64,000 nucleotides of DNA, taken from Deltaproteobacteria bacterium. GTDB lineage: Bacteria > Lernaellota > Lernaellaia > JACKCT01. The notes beneath the pieces are model-generated. The model was not told the origin of the DNA, ran no database searches, and was given only the letters and a program-made list of their open reading frames with translations. The DNA lies in contig JAOSJX010000012.1 of assembly GCA_027493875.1 (NCBI GenBank), forward strand, positions 1 to 64,000, written 5' to 3'. The position numbers and the translations under genes are program-made. The first letter of the stretch is position 1. Each line of letters starts with the position of its first letter. This document shows positions 1 to 11,443 of this stretch, piece after piece.

Positions 1-561
1 GTAACTGGAACAAGCTCAGCACCTCCACGCGTCGCCGTCGCAGTTGAAATTGTCCCGGTAAATCGCCACGGCCAATCGGCCGCCGCGCTCGCGGACGCTG
101 TCCATGATGTCCTCGATATTCGCGGGCGACCTCCTCCTTGTCGTCGCCCATGCAGCCCGTGGCGTCGAGCAAAATCGCCACGTCCTCCCCCGTCGCCGCC
201 GCGGTCCTCGTCGATATCCTGCACGCGGTCAGGCACGTCCTCCGCGCCCTGGGCGACCACGTTTTCGCCGTCGGAAATATCCGCCGTCGTCATCTGATCC
301 CGCGCGACGCAGTCGATCACGTACGATTTGCCGATCACGTCCCTTCTGCGCGGCCAGCGCCTCGCGGACCACCGCGTCCGCCGCGGGACCGAGCTCCTCG
401 CGGCTGGTTCCGGCCAGTTCGAGCACGTCGTCCAGACAGAAAACCCCGTCGTTCGTCGCGGCGTTTTCCAGCGCCTTCGCCGCCTCCTCGCACGCGAACT
501 GCGAATAGCCCGCCGTCGCGATCGCCGCGATCAACACGCACCAAAGAACGCGCTTCCTCAT
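1..561 (-). CDS. Secreted VWA-domain protein, 3' end cut by window, frameshifted
   Basis: The gene reads leftward off the window edge. The ATG at 561 was chosen because a GGAGGG ribosome site lies just upstream and it opens a signal peptide (MRKRVLWCVLIAAIATAGYS). After about 140 residues comes a von Willebrand A segment beginning DVAILLDATGCMGDD, a MIDAS-like D-x-T-G-x-M motif, followed by NIEDIMDSVRERGGRLAVAI and YRDNFNCDGDAW. These are typical of VWA proteins that bind a metal and a partner outside the cytoplasm. The reading moves between frames near 345, 197 and 125. Function beyond metal-dependent adhesion or assembly cannot be inferred. Confidence 0.5.
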
Positions 562-649
562 CACGCCCTCCTTCTTGCCCCGACAAACACGCGAAACGCC
601 GGTATCGTGAAGCGTCGGACGGGACCGCGTCAAGCGGAAAATGTCACGG

Positions 650-3138
650 TCAGGGAAGGAAGATTTCGCGCTTGCCGCGCCGAATCACGCCGGCCGGCCG
701 CGTCTCCTCCGAGCGGCGGCGCGCCCATGAGTGTTGCGGATACCGGCGTAGCGCCTCGTTGAATTCAGCGTACGCGCGGTTGAGCGCGCTGTTTGTTCCT
801 TCACGCTGCGCCGCGCGCCCGCGCCGGTAGGCGAGATCGGCAAGGCGCCTGCAAAGCGCGAGAATCTCCTCGTTCCGGTGATCCAATGTTCGCGCGCGGA
901 CGGCCAGATCCGCCGCTTGTTCTTCGTCGCCCGCTTCCAGGAAGGATGACGCGGCGGCCAGAAGCGACGCGGCGAGCGCCTTTTTCCGCCTCGTCGTAGC
1001 GGCGCTTTTCGTTCCCGGATTTTCGGTAATACCAAAGTTCGTCAAGCGCCGCCTTCGCCGCGTCCGGGTCACGCATCAAATTGTTTTTGACCGAGGCGAA
1101 CAGCGCGTCTTTCGCGGCCCCGGCGCCTTCGCGTGAAACGCGAACGGCGGTTTCCGTTTCAAAGCTTTCTTCCTCGCCGCCCGGCGCGCATCGCCCGTCA
1201 CCGCGCAACCGGTACGTCCCTCCCGCGCATCCGGGGGAATTCGGAACTTGACGAGATCGATCGGATACTCGCCGCGCTTCCAGTGCGACGACGCGTACCA
1301 ACGCATCGCCGGGCGCCGCTCGTGCGTTTTGAGGACGGTGCCGTCCTCGGCGACGAGTTCGTACCGCGCCTTGACGTCCGTTGAGACGGGGAGCGGCGCG
1401 TTCCAATAGGTCTTCACGCGCACAACCTGGTTCGGCGCGGCGATCGCCGGGAGATCGTCGAATACGCCAGCGACACCCCGGCCGCGAAACCGTGCGCCGC
1501 GCCCGCGGTCTCGGGCGGCGCGTCCGCCACGATCAGATCCTTGCGGACGAAATTGCCGTTCGGCCGTTTCATGCCCAGCCGCCGGTCTTGCGGCAGCAGA
1601 ACATAGTCGGTCTTGATTTCCGGGTGCGTGGTGATGTGGCTTTTGCCGGCCGAACGCCCTCGCGCGCGTGCATGAGAGTCGGGCCGCTTTTCCTCGAAGA
1701 TATAGTTGTCGACGAATTTTTGTCCCACTGATTGACGCCGAACGGCACGTCGCACAGCTTGCCCACGTCGTAGATGATCATGCCCGACGCCTCGCCGATG
1801 CCGCCCATGTCGATTTCCAACAGCGTCCCCGGACGCAGATCCAGCCGGTCCGCCTGTTCCCGAAAATATTCGCCGCGCGATTGCAGCTTGAACGTGTTGA
1901 CGATCGGTTTCTTGACGAATTTTTCGATGCGGTCGTCGCTCGCCTCGGACAAGCCGAACTGGATTCCGGCGAACATGATGGCCGACGCGGCGGCGGCCAC
2001 ACCGATCGTGTTTTTCAGGGTTCTTTCCCTAAACAGCCCCAGCGCCAGCGCGCAAATATTGGCAACGCCGAGCGCCGCCAGCGGCATGAGCAAAACGGTT
2101 ACCGTCGACGTGAACCGGTATTCCGCCCATCCAATCGCCGCGCGAATGAGATCCCGGAAAGAACATGGCGAACGCCAGGAACGCCACGCCGAGGCTCGCC
2201 GCGCGCCAATGCTTTCGTCATGGCGGCGAACGGGGCGAGCACGAGCAGCGGAAGGTAACGGTATATTTTAACGTACTCGATGATGTATCGCCAGCCGCGC
2301 GACGTGAAATTCGTCAGATCGTCGACGTTTCGTTCGCTTGTTTTCGCGTAGAACGTCATCGGCAACGGCCACGCGAAGTAAATATAGCGGATCACCTGAT
2401 AGACGCCGAACGGAATGAGAAACAGCGCCGCGAAAAGCACCTGCCGTTTCGTCAATTTTCGTCGCGGAATAATTTCGGTGAAGATGATCCATAATCCCGC
2501 GAGCCCGCCGTACACCGCGCCCTCCGGGCGGGTAACCGCCGCGAAGAAAAAGAAGAGGCCGGAAACGGGAAACGCGTTTTCGTTTTCGCGCTCAAACGCG
2601 AAAAACGCGAGCGCGCCCAGCAGCCACATGGCGAACATGCCGTTTTCCGAGCCCCGCGACCGCCCAGATGACGACCGTGCCCGCGCCGCACGTGGCGAGG
2701 GAAAGAAGAACGGCACCCGGATAAAGGAAAAAGCGCGGCGCGGTTCTCCAAAAGAAAACGCCCGCGAAAAAAACGGCGATCGCCATGCACCACAAGCCGA
2801 GCGGTCGCCGGCACATCGAACGGATCGACGCCCGCCTTCGCGAACGCGGCCAGCGTGAACGTCCAGAGCGGGTTCGAGTAACCCTCGACGCGTTCGCCGT
2901 CCGGGTAATACACCGAGCCCTCGCCCGAGGCGATGTACTTGGCGAAAACCACGCTGATGCCCGCGTCCTCGACGAGATAGCGGTATTTCCCGGCCGCCAG
3001 CTTCGCCGTCCGCGCATGCATACCGTAACTGTAAAGCGCGGTAAAAAAAGCGATGAACGCCAGAACGAAAAGCGCCCGGATTCGCTTTCCCCTGATCGCC
3101 CACTGGTCGATGCGATTATCGTGCTTGAGATCAGTCAT
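650..3138 (-). CDS. GT-C type membrane glycosyltransferase (AftB-like), frameshifted
   Basis: About 830 residues. The ATG at 3138 opens a short cytoplasmic tail and a first membrane helix (ALFVLAFIAFFTALYSYG). Next comes an extracytoplasmic loop with VEGYSNPLWTFTLAAFAKAG, then several hydrophobic helices, RPEGAVYGG, and YFAWPLPMTFYAKT. The order GYSNPLW / RPEG / PLPMTFYAKT resembles GT-C enzymes of the mycobacterial AftB type, which transfer sugars from polyprenyl-phosphate donors on the outer face of the membrane. The C-terminal half is soluble and ends in a TPR-like helical stretch (AYAEFNEALRRYPQHSWARRR). Reading switches frame near 2700, 2100-2230, 1720, 1440, 1210 and 1000. The acceptor is unknown. 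Merging into one gene rests on there being no good internal start and on continuous homology-like text. Confidence 0.55.
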
Positions 3139-3180
3139 CGCGATGCTATGTAGCAGGTAATTGAGTTGTCGGAAATCAAA

Positions 3181-3204
3181 GGCCGCCGAAATTCGCCGGC
3201 GGCC
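3181..3204 (-). terminator. Intergenic GC-rich hairpin, likely terminator of the acyl-CoA ligase gene
   Basis: GGCCGCCG and CGGCGGCC form an 8-bp stem around an 8-base loop. Read on the minus strand the stem is followed by TTTGATTT. It lies downstream of the ligase stop codon and before the glycosyltransferase start at 3138. Confidence 0.5.
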
Positions 3205-3210
3205 TCACCG

Positions 3211-3252
3211 ATATACGACATACGATATACGACATACGATATACGGCATAAG
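3211..3252. repeat. Period-7 degenerate tandem repeat
   Basis: Three copies of a 14-mer (ATATACGACATACG, the last imperfect), equal to six heptamers alternating ATATACG and ACATACG. It is AT-rich relative to its surroundings and sits between the ligase stop and the hairpin at 3181. It is one of at least eight intergenic arrays in the window with the same 7-base period but a different unit. Confidence 0.8.
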
Positions 3253-3261
3253 CGGCGTTGC

Positions 3262-5037
3262 TTATTTCCCCTTCCACGCGATGAAAATCGGATCGGCTTC
3301 CTGCAACTCGCGGCGCATCACCTTGCCGATCGGGCTCTTCGGGATCTCGTCGATGATCTCGACGTAGCGCGGAACCTTGTAGTGGGTCATGTTGTCCTTC
3401 GCCCAGGCCGCAAGCTCGTCGGCCGTGATCTTTCCTTTGTACTCCGGCTTCAGCGCCACCCATGCCTTGATCGACTCGCCCGTCTTTTTCGTCCGGCAGG
3501 CCCGCGACGGCGCATTCGCTCACCGCCTCGTGGTGCATCATGAGCGTCTCGACTTCCGTCGGGAAAACGGACCACCCGCGGTTCTTGATGAGCTGCTTCT
3601 TGCGGTCGTTGATGATGACGCGGCCGTGCTCGTCCATGAAGCCGATGTCGCCCGTCAGCAACCAGCGTTTGCCGTCCATCGCGACGATCGTCTCCGCCGT
3701 TTCGTCGTCGCGGTTGAGATAGCCGACCATCACCTGCGGCCCCGCGACGGCGATTTCGCCCGACAGCGGTTTCTCGTGGCCTTCGTCGTCCGTCGTCATC
3801 GTGCCCGGCTCGATCGTCTTGGACGGATCGGAGATATCGACGATGCGCCATTCGGTGCCGGGAAGGGCAGGCCGATCGTCCCGATTTTGCGGTTGCCCCA
3901 GAACGGGTGCGCGGAGACGACCGGCGACGACTCGGTCAAGCCGTAGCCTTCGGCGAGCCGCGATTTCGTGATTTTCTCGAACGCCTCCTGCACCGGGCGA
4001 TGCAGCGGGCCGGCGCCGGACACCGCCAGCGTCAATTTGCCCGCCAGATCGTATTGTCCCACGTCCGGAAACTCGGAAAGTTTTTTGAAGAGAATCTCCG
4101 CGCCGGGAAACATCGACCCTTCCGGCGGCGTCACGTCCACGATCGTCTTGCAAAGCTCGGCCATTTCCGGGGGTTTCGGAAAAAGCATCAGCGTGCATCC
4201 CATGCGGACGCCGATATTCATCACGCACGTCATCGCGAAGCTGTGAAACAGCGGCAGCACCCCGACGGCCGCGGACCCCGGCTTCACCTTGAAAAGCCAA
4301 AGCGCCGACTGCTGCGCGTTCGCGACGCAGTTGAAATGCGAAAGAACCGCCGCCTTCGGAACGCCGGTCGTTCCGCCGGTCATGATGTACGTCGCGATGT
4401 CCTCGGGTTTGACGTCCACCTTCGGCGGCGCCGCGGCCGTCGCCAGCAGCTTCCGGAAATCCAACGCGTCGGGCACCGGCGCCGACGGGATTTTGCCGAG
4501 CGCGCCGCCGAGCAGGCGCTTGACCGCCGAGAGCTTCATCATGTCGGTGATGTTGGTCTTGATGTAGATCCGCACCGGCGACTCGGAGCGCTTCGGCTCG
4601 ACGATGTCCTTGTAGAGAATGTCGAGCACCACAAGCGCTTTCGCGCCGACGGTCTTGAGTTGGTGCAAAATCTCGCCCGGCTTGTAGGTCGGGTTGCACC
4701 CGGTGACGATGATGCCGAGCCGCGCGCACGCGTAGTAGCACGTGACGTACTGGAACGAATTCGGCAGAAGAAGCGCGACCACGTCCCCGCGCTTGAGGCC
4801 CAGATTCGAAAATCCCGTCGCGACGCGGTCCACCGCGTCGTCGAGTTCGCGGTACGACATACGCACGCCCTGAAACCAGATCGCGGTGATCTCCGGGTGG
4901 GTTTTCGCGGTTGCGCGAAGCACGTCGCCGAGACTGCGCCGTTCGAACTCGACGTTCTTGGGCACCTCGTTCGGCCAGCCGGCCTCCTCCGTGAACCAGG
5001 GACGCGACTCGTCGACGAAATACGGGTTCTGCGCCAT
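3262..5037 (-). CDS. AMP-forming long-chain fatty acid-CoA ligase (ANL superfamily), frameshifted
   Basis: About 590 residues. It activates a carboxylic acid with ATP and transfers it to CoA, probably at the cytoplasmic membrane face. The ATG at 5037 (MAQNPYFVDESRPWFTEEAG) has a strong AGGAGGA site upstream. Core motifs in order: the P-loop YIMTGGTTGVPKAA (residues about 215-228), EGYGLTESSPVVS (A5), the hinge-region LLTGDIGFMDEHGRVIINDRKK, and the A10 lysine in PKSPIGKVMRREL. The sequence resembles FadD-type ligases for medium or long chains. Two frame changes, near 3865 and 3485, separate pieces that fit together without loss. An exact substrate cannot be read from the sequence. Confidence 0.85.
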
Positions 5038-5174
5038 GGGGTCTCCTCCTCGTCCCGGAACCAACACCGGGATCACGCCCGAAAAAGCTTGAATTTTATG
5101 GCAGGTGGCACGCTTGCAAGACGCTCGAGCCAATCTAGGAAAAAAGCGTGAAGCGCGTCAATACGGCGCCCCGG

Positions 5175-6633
5175 TCAGTGGACCGCCGGGGTCGGCGCTG
5201 GACGCAGCCGGTGGGAAATCGCCGCGAAGAACCGCCGCACCTGCCCGAACCAATAGTCGGGAATCCGCTCCATCACCCAGGTCACCGCGGCCGTGTCGTA
5301 GAGCCGGAAAATGCACGCCCAAAAGGGGTGGCGGCGTTTGTAAACGTTGAAGCGGAAATTCCGATACGCGCGCATGATCTGCTTGGGCGTGAACTGCGGC
5401 ATTTCGATGTGCGTCTCGCGGTAGATGCGAAAATCGCCCGGGACCTCGCGCAACCAGCCCTCCTTCGCGCACATCTCGTGCAGCGGCGTGCCGGGGAAGG
5501 GGACGAACACCCAGATCTTCGGCGCCGCGCCGAACGCGGGCGAAAACACCACCTGCTTCTCGTGAATGCGCCGGTTGACCTCGATCGTGTCCTCGAAGTC
5601 CTTGGGCGTCTCGTGCGGCAGGCCGACGATGTTGGACACCACCGCCTTGATGCCGAGACGGTTGAGCTTGTCGCAAACGTCGATCATCTCCCGCGCGCTC
5701 GTATGCTTGTTGAGCACGTCGCGCCGGATGCGGTCGTTGCCCGCGTCCAGGCCGAGAAATACGTGGCGGCATCCCGCTTCCTTCAACGCGCGCATCTGGT
5801 CGTCGTCGAGCGTGTCGCTGCGCGAGAAGCAATCGAACGGCCAGGAATATTTTTGGGGATACTTCTCGCAGAACTCCATCACCCACGGACGGTTCCAACT
5901 GAAATTGTCGTCGCGGAAATTGATGTATTGGAAATGAAACCGCCCCGCCATCTCCTCCAGGTCGCCCAGCGCATTGTCCACGCTGCGGTTGCGTACATAC
6001 ATCCCCGTGCCCGCCGCCTTGAGTTGCGCGTTCGCGCAGAACGTACATTCGTACGCGCAACCCCGCCCGACCATCGTCGTCACGAGATCGTTGTTCACGT
6101 CGATCGTGCGCTGGTAGTCGATCGCCGCGCGGTCCATGTAAGGCAGCGAATCCAGATCCCTGATGAACGGCCGGCGCCGGTTGCGCAGGATCTCGCCGTC
6201 GCGCTTGAACCAGAATCCCGCCGTATCCTCGATCGGCGCGTTGTGGTCGAGCTTGTTCAGCAGTTCCAGGAACGCGAGTTCGCCTTCGCCGCGGCATGCG
6301 CCGTCGATCTCCGGGACGGACAACACGTCCTCCGTGGCGAGTGTCGCGTGAATGCCCCCGGCGAAGACCGGCACGTCCGCGCGCCAGGCCTTCGCCATTT
6401 GGCGAAGCGCGGCATCGTCGGCGCTTCGCATACCGTCGAAGAAAGGCCCACGACGTCGGGTTGGAAGTCGGGAAACGATTTTTCGAGCGTGTCCCAGTCC
6501 CGCCGCCGCTCCCATGGCGCAGGCGCACGTCGTGGCCGTGCCGCTTCAGAAACGCCGAGAGCGACGCCGCGCCGTTCGGCAGGATGGACCGGAATTGACT
6601 GCTGAGGTTGGACGACACCAGGAGAACACGCAT
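5175..6633 (-). CDS. B12-binding-type radical SAM protein, frameshifted near N-terminus
   Basis: About 485 residues. The N-terminus (MRVLLVSSNLSSQFRSILPN, then VFAGGIHATLATEDVL) matches the cobalamin-binding Rossmann domain found in this radical SAM class. The radical SAM domain carries CxxxCxxC in GRGCAYECTFCANAQ for the 4Fe-4S cluster. Later segments (FLGLDAGNDRIRRDVLNKH, NIVGLPHETPKDFEDTI, PFPGTPLHEMC) are those of B12-dependent methyltransferase-like or ring-modifying enzymes. The reading changes frame near 6490. The substrate is unknown. The gene is divergent from xseB, and 6634-6790 should hold both promoters. Confidence 0.8.
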
Positions 6634-6790
6634 TTTGTTAGATTTACATCAAATTCTGAGGGGAATAAATAGTTCGCCGCCGCTCTGGTCGCCGAGGCGC
6701 GGCGCCGAGAAAACGCGCTCACCGGTTGACCGGCCCGCGCCGCGCGCCGATAATGTGCGTTCGTTTCCTGCCGGTCGTTGGGGAAGGGGC

Positions 6791-7062
6791 ATGAGTCCGA
6801 AATCCGCGAAAGAAGAGCCGTTCGAGGCGCGCATGGCGCGGCTGGAGAAGATCGTCGAACGCCTCGAAAGCGACGATATCGAACTTGAGGAAGCTCTGGC
6901 GTCCTTTGAAGAGGGCGTGAAGCTTTCGAAGGATCTCGCCAAGAGTCTGACGGCCGCGGAAAAGAAGATTCAAATCTTGATCAAGGAAGCCTCCGGCGCC
7001 ATTAAGCTCGAGCCCTTCGACCCCGGCTCGACGACGAACACGAGGACGACGAAGAGGCGTGA
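6791..7062 (+). CDS. xseB: Exodeoxyribonuclease VII small subunit
   Basis: About 90 residues. The family's helical core is clear: FEARMARLEKIVERLESDDI, ELEEALASFEEGVKLSKDL, then the C-terminal AEKKIQILIK. XseB binds the large subunit XseA to form the single-strand exonuclease; xseA is not in the window. One base is missing near 7025, after which the frame gives an acidic tail (LDDEHEDDEEA) and a TGA. This TGA overlaps the dxs GTG start in the tetranucleotide GTGA, implying translational coupling. The usual intervening prenyltransferase gene (ispA) is absent. Confidence 0.85.
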
Positions 7063-8976
7063 TCCCGCCCGACGAAACGACCATTCCCGACGCGCGGCTT
7101 CTCCCGTCCATCGGCGATCCGGCGGACATCCGCAAACTGCCGAGGGAAAAGTTGCCGCAATTGTGCGCCGAACTGCGCCAATACATCGTCGAGGTCATCA
7201 GCGGCACCGGCGGGCACTTCGCGAGCAACCTCGGCTCCGTCGAACTCACCGTCGCGCTGCACTACGTCTTTCAAACCCCCGACGACAAACTCCTGTGGGA
7301 CGTGGGCCATCAAGCCTACCCGCATAAGGTCGTGACGGGCCGGATGAACCGGCTGAACACCATCCGCCAGTTCGGCGGCCTGTCCGGTTTCCCGCACTAC
7401 AGCGAAAGCGAATACGACCTGTTCATGGTCGGTCACGCGGGAACCAGCATCTCCAGCGCGATGGGCATGGCCGAGGCCTCCGTGCTCGCGGGCGAAAAAC
7501 GCAAGGTGATCGCCGTGATCGGTGACGGCTCGATGACCGCCGGCATGGCCTTCGAGGGCCTGAACCACGCCGGCCGGTCGGGGCGCGATCTCGTGATCGT
7601 CCTGAACGACAACGAAATGAGCATCGACCCAAACGTCGGCGCGCTGTCACGCTTCCTGTCGCGGAAACTCGTCAGCAAAACCTCCCAAACGATCCGCGCG
7701 GCGGTGTCCAACTTCCTGCAGGCGATGGGTCCGATGGGCGAGGACGTGCTCAGCGTCGCCAAGCGCCTCGAAGACTCCACGATGTCGCTGCTCACGCCCG
7801 GCCATTTGTTCGAAGCGCTGGGGTTTACCTATGTCGGGCCGCTCGACGGCCACGACGTGAATCTGCTCGTCGAGACGTTCCGCGACGCGCGCGAGGCCCG
7901 CGGGCCGATCGTCATCCACACGATCACGCGCAAGGGAAAGGGCTACGCGCCGGCCGAGTCGGACCCGCTCAAATATCACGGCGTCGGAAAATTCGACTGG
8001 AAGGTCGGTATCGTCAAAGCGCCGCCGAAACCCGATGCCAAGCCGAAACCGAAAGCGTACACGGACGTTTTCGCCGACGCGATGATCGACCTCGCGCGCC
8101 GCGACACCGCCGTCGTCGGGATCTCCGCGGCCATGCTGTCCGGCACGGGACTCATCAAGCTGATGAAGGCGTTTCCCGACCGCTGTTACGACGTCGGCAT
8201 CGCCGAACAGCACGCCGTCACCTTCGCCGCGGGGCTAGCCAAGATGGGCTTTAAGCCCGTCGCGGCGATCTATTCGACGTTCCTGCAGCGCGCGTTCGAC
8301 CAGATCGTCCACGACGTGCTGCTTCAGAACATGCCGGTCGTTTTCGCCATGGACCGCGGCGGTCTGGTCGGCGCGGACGGCCCCTCGCATCACGGAGCCT
8401 TCGACATCGCGTACCTGCGATGCCTGCCGCGCCTTCGCGTCATGGCGCCCAAGGACGAAGCCGAGCTGCGCGACATGCTGTTTTCCGCGGTCGAATACCG
8501 CGTGCCGGTCGCGCTGCGCTACCCGCGCGGCGAAGGCGAGGGCCGGGACCTGTCCGGCGAATTCCGCCTGATTCCGATGGGCCGCGGCGAACTGCTGCGC
8601 GGGGGCCGCGACGCCGTCATCGTCGGTTACGGCAACCGCGTCTGGCCGGCGTTTCGCGCGGCGGAGAAGCTCGCCGCCGAGGGCGTCGACGTCGCCGTCA
8701 TCAACGCGCGTTTCTGCAAGCCGCTCGACGAGGAACTGATCGGCGAGTGGGCCGAGAAAACGGGCCGCGTCGTCACGGCCGAAGACGGCACGCCGCGCGG
8801 CGGATTCGGCGCGGCGGTCCTCGAAATGCTCTCCGCCAAGGGGCTGACCGGCGTCAAAACACGCCTCGTCGCCCTGCCGGACGAGTTCGTCGAACACGGA
8901 TCGCAGGACCAACTCTTTGCGAAGCTACGGCATCGACGAACCGGCCATCGAAGCCGCCGTGCGCGCCCTGTTGTAA
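7059..8976 (+). CDS. dxs: 1-deoxy-D-xylulose-5-phosphate synthase
   Basis: About 638 residues, the normal length. It condenses pyruvate and glyceraldehyde 3-phosphate, the first step of the MEP isoprenoid pathway, using thiamine diphosphate. Visible motifs: HQAYPHKVVTGR near residue 87, the ThDP motif GDGSMTAGMAFEGLNHAG with LNDN about 25 residues on, KGKGYAPAE, AEQHAVTFAAGLA with its catalytic Glu, and MAPKDEAELRDML. The GTG start overlaps the xseB stop. The frame is intact until about 8925, where one extra base must be skipped to reach the family ending (YGIDEPAIEAAVRALL, TAA at 8974). Confidence 0.93.
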
Positions 8977-8979
8977 CCC

Positions 8980-9723
8980 GTGCCCAAAGTCCGCCTCGAC
9001 AAACTCCTCGTGGATCGGGGACTCGCCCCGTCGCGCGAAAAAAGCGCGGGCCCTCGTGATGGCCGGACAGGTCTATGCCGGCGAGCGCCGCCTCGAAAAA
9101 TCCGGGAATCGGTTGACGACGAGATCGCCGTCGAAGCTGCGCGGAGCCGCCGAACCGTTCGCGTCCCGCGCCGGACGCAAACTCGCCGCCGCCCTCGATC
9201 ATTTCCAAATCGACCCGGTGGATCTGCGCTGCCTTGACGTCGGACAGTCGACCGGCGGATTCACGGATTGTCTGCTTCAACGCGGGGCCGCCTCGGTGGC
9301 CGGCGTCGACGTCGGTTACGGGCAACTCGCGTGGAGCCTGCGCCGCGATCCGCGCGTGACGGTCCACGAACGCATGAATGCGCGGAATCTGACGCCCGAC
9401 ATCCTGAGCGACGCCGTCGATCTGGCCGTCGTCGACGTCAGTTTCATCTCGCTCAAGCTCGTTCTCGGGCCGGTGGCCGCGTGCGTGCGGCCGGGCGGAG
9501 AGATCCTCGCGATGGTCAAACCGCAATTCGAGGTCGGAAAAGGCCGCGTCGGCTCGGGGGCGTGGTGCGCGACAACGCCCTCCGCGCCCAGGCCGTCGAC
9601 TCGGTCCGAACCTTCGGAGCGGAAGAGCTCGGCCTGCTGGATGCGGGCGTCTTCGAGAGCCCGGTCGCCGGGCCGAAGGGGAACCGCGAGGTGTTTATCC
9701 GGTTCCGGAAAAATTCCGGTTGA
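8980..9723 (+). CDS. tlyA: TlyA-family rRNA (cytidine-2'-O)-methyltransferase, frameshifted
   Basis: About 247 residues, starting with GTG three bases after dxs. The N-terminal S4-like RNA-binding module (VPKVRLDKLLVDRGLAPSRE, then ALVMAGQVYAGERRLEKSG) is followed by an FtsJ-like SAM methyltransferase domain: CLDVGQSTGGFTDCLLQRGA (SAM loop; Q replaces the more usual A or S), VAGVDVGYGQLAW, DLAVVDVSFISL, ILAMVKPQFEVGKGRVG. The family 2'-O-methylates rRNA cytidines. The name is sometimes given as hemolysin, but the methyltransferase role is better supported. Frame changes occur near 9040, 9105 and 9555. Confidence 0.85.
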
Positions 9724-9786
9724 AAAATTTCTCCGGCCCTTTTAAGGTTTTGGAGTGGATTTCGTAATACATTGGGGGTAGCGCTC

Positions 9787-10245
9787 ATGAGCGACAACGA
9801 ACAGGTCCAAACGAATCCGAAAGCGGAAGAAGAGGCGGCCGATGATTCAGGTCTTCCGGTCGCCGGGGTCGGGCGGCGGTTTCTCGCCCTGATGATCGAC
9901 GCGTTGATCCTCTCCATCACCGCAAAGATCATTCATCTCATCCCTCTCCTGGGGAGTATCCCGCTCATCATGTTTGTCATGTTTATTGCCTACTCGGCGT
10001 GGTTCGAATCGTCGCGCTACCGCGGGACGCTGGGAAAGATCGCGCTGGGCATCGAGGTGGGCGACGCGAACGGCGAACGCATTTCGCTGAAAACGGCACT
10101 GCTCCGGGCGGTGGGAAAAGTCATCTCCTATCTCATCATGGGCATCGGCTTTCTTTTCGCGTTTTTTACGGAGCATAAGCAGGCGCTTCACGACCTGATC
10201 GCCAAGACCCTGGTGCTTGAGATGAGCCGGGAAGCCGTGGATTGA
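9787..10245 (+). CDS. RDD-family membrane protein
   Basis: 152 residues, intact. After an acidic N-terminal tail, the RDD signature appears as GRRFLALMIDALILSI (R-x-x-A-x-x-x-D in the first helix). A second helix follows (PLIMFVMFIAYSAWF), then the conserved GTLGKIALGIEVGDANGERIS and a third helix (VISYLIMGIGFLFAFF), ending HKQALHDLIAKTLVL. These features define the RDD family, whose function is mostly unknown; some members affect ion homeostasis. The ATG at 9787 is preferred over a TTG five codons earlier. It stands alone between tlyA and a response regulator. Confidence 0.8.
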   Translation: MSDNEQVQTNPKAEEEAADDSGLPVAGVGRRFLALMIDALILSITAKIIHLIPLLGSIPLIMFVMFIAYSAWFESSRYRGTLGKIALGIEVGDANGERISLKTALLRAVGKVISYLIMGIGFLFAFFTEHKQALHDLIAKTLVLEMSREAVD

Positions 10246-10404
10246 GGCAATTGTCCGCTCAAGCTAAGAGCGTGTTTTTCCGATGAATTGCTGTTAAAAG
10301 TCCGCGTTGGTGGCGAATCTTGCCCCGGTTCGGTTCGCTGAAAATGCGGAAAAGTGTTAAAATCCCCGGACCTGTGCCGCCATCCGGGCCGAAAGGACGC
10401 GTTT

Positions 10405-11443
10405 TTGGAAGCCGGCGAAAACATTCTGATTGTGGACGACGACGGTTACGTCCGCGATACGCTCATCAGCATCCTGGAAACCGGCGGATACCGGACCTTC
10501 GAAGCCGCCAGTCATGAAGCCGCGCTCGGTGTGTTGGACACCGAGTTCATTGACCTCGTGATTACCGATCTCAAACTCCCCGATAAGTCGGGGTTCGATC
10601 TTCTCGAATACATCCGCGAAACGCAGCAGGGCCTCGACACGATTCTCATCACCGGCTTCGGCGACGTGGATACGGCGGCGTCCGCCATCGAAAAGGAGCC
10701 TACGATTTCATCGCCAAACCCTTTCACGCCTATAGCGTGCTCATGGCGGTGAACCGGGCGATCGAAAAACGCCGGCTGATTCTCGAAAACCGCGATTTCC
10801 TCGTGAACCTTGAAAAAAGGTGAAGGAGCAGGCCATCTCGCTGCGCCTGCGCAACGAGGAAAAACTCCAGCTTTTGAACAACATGATCTTGAGCTTCGTC
10901 ACCACGCTCGAAGCGAAGGACAAGTACACCGAGGGTCATTCCCGCCGCGTCGCCGATACGGCGGTGCAAACCGCGCAGCGCATGGGTTGGTCGGCGCGGG
11001 AGCAGGAAGAGTTGCACCTCGCCGGACTGTTTCACGACATCGGAAAAATCGGCATTAAGGAATCCGTGCTCAACAAGGCGGGAAAACTCACGCCCGAAGA
11101 GTACGAAATCATCAAAACGCACGTCACCATCGGCGTAAGGATCTTGTCGCAGATTCCGCAGTTCGGCCGGATCGCGCGAATCGTCCGCGGGCATCACGAG
11201 TTCTATGATGGGTCGGGGTACCCGGACGGTCTCGTGGGCGAAGCGATTCCCGTCGGCGGCCGTATCCTCGCCGTGTGCGACGCGTACGACGCCATGACGT
11301 CCTCGCGCCCTTACCGCGCCGCGCTGAGCGTCGAGCAGGCCGCGTCCATCCTTTCGCGCAACCGCGGCACGCAATTCGACACGAAAATCGTCGACGCCTT
11401 TCTCCGCTCCATCGGCCACGAGCACCAGGAAAAAGCGGTCTAA
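10405..11443 (+). CDS. Response regulator with HD-GYP cyclic-di-GMP phosphodiesterase domain
   Basis: About 345 residues. The receiver domain starts [14 protein letters not shown] and has the phospho-acceptor Asp in [14 protein letters not shown] and the conserved Lys in AKPF. A linker helix leads to the HD-GYP domain: [21 protein letters not shown] (HD), [14 protein letters not shown] (GYP) and [13 protein letters not shown]. This RpfG-like layout hydrolyses cyclic-di-GMP in response to a sensor kinase, which is not in the window. The TTG at 10405 is likely, with AAAGGA upstream. Frame changes lie near 10698 and 10815. Its stop overlaps the stop of the convergent glycosyltransferase. Confidence 0.85.
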
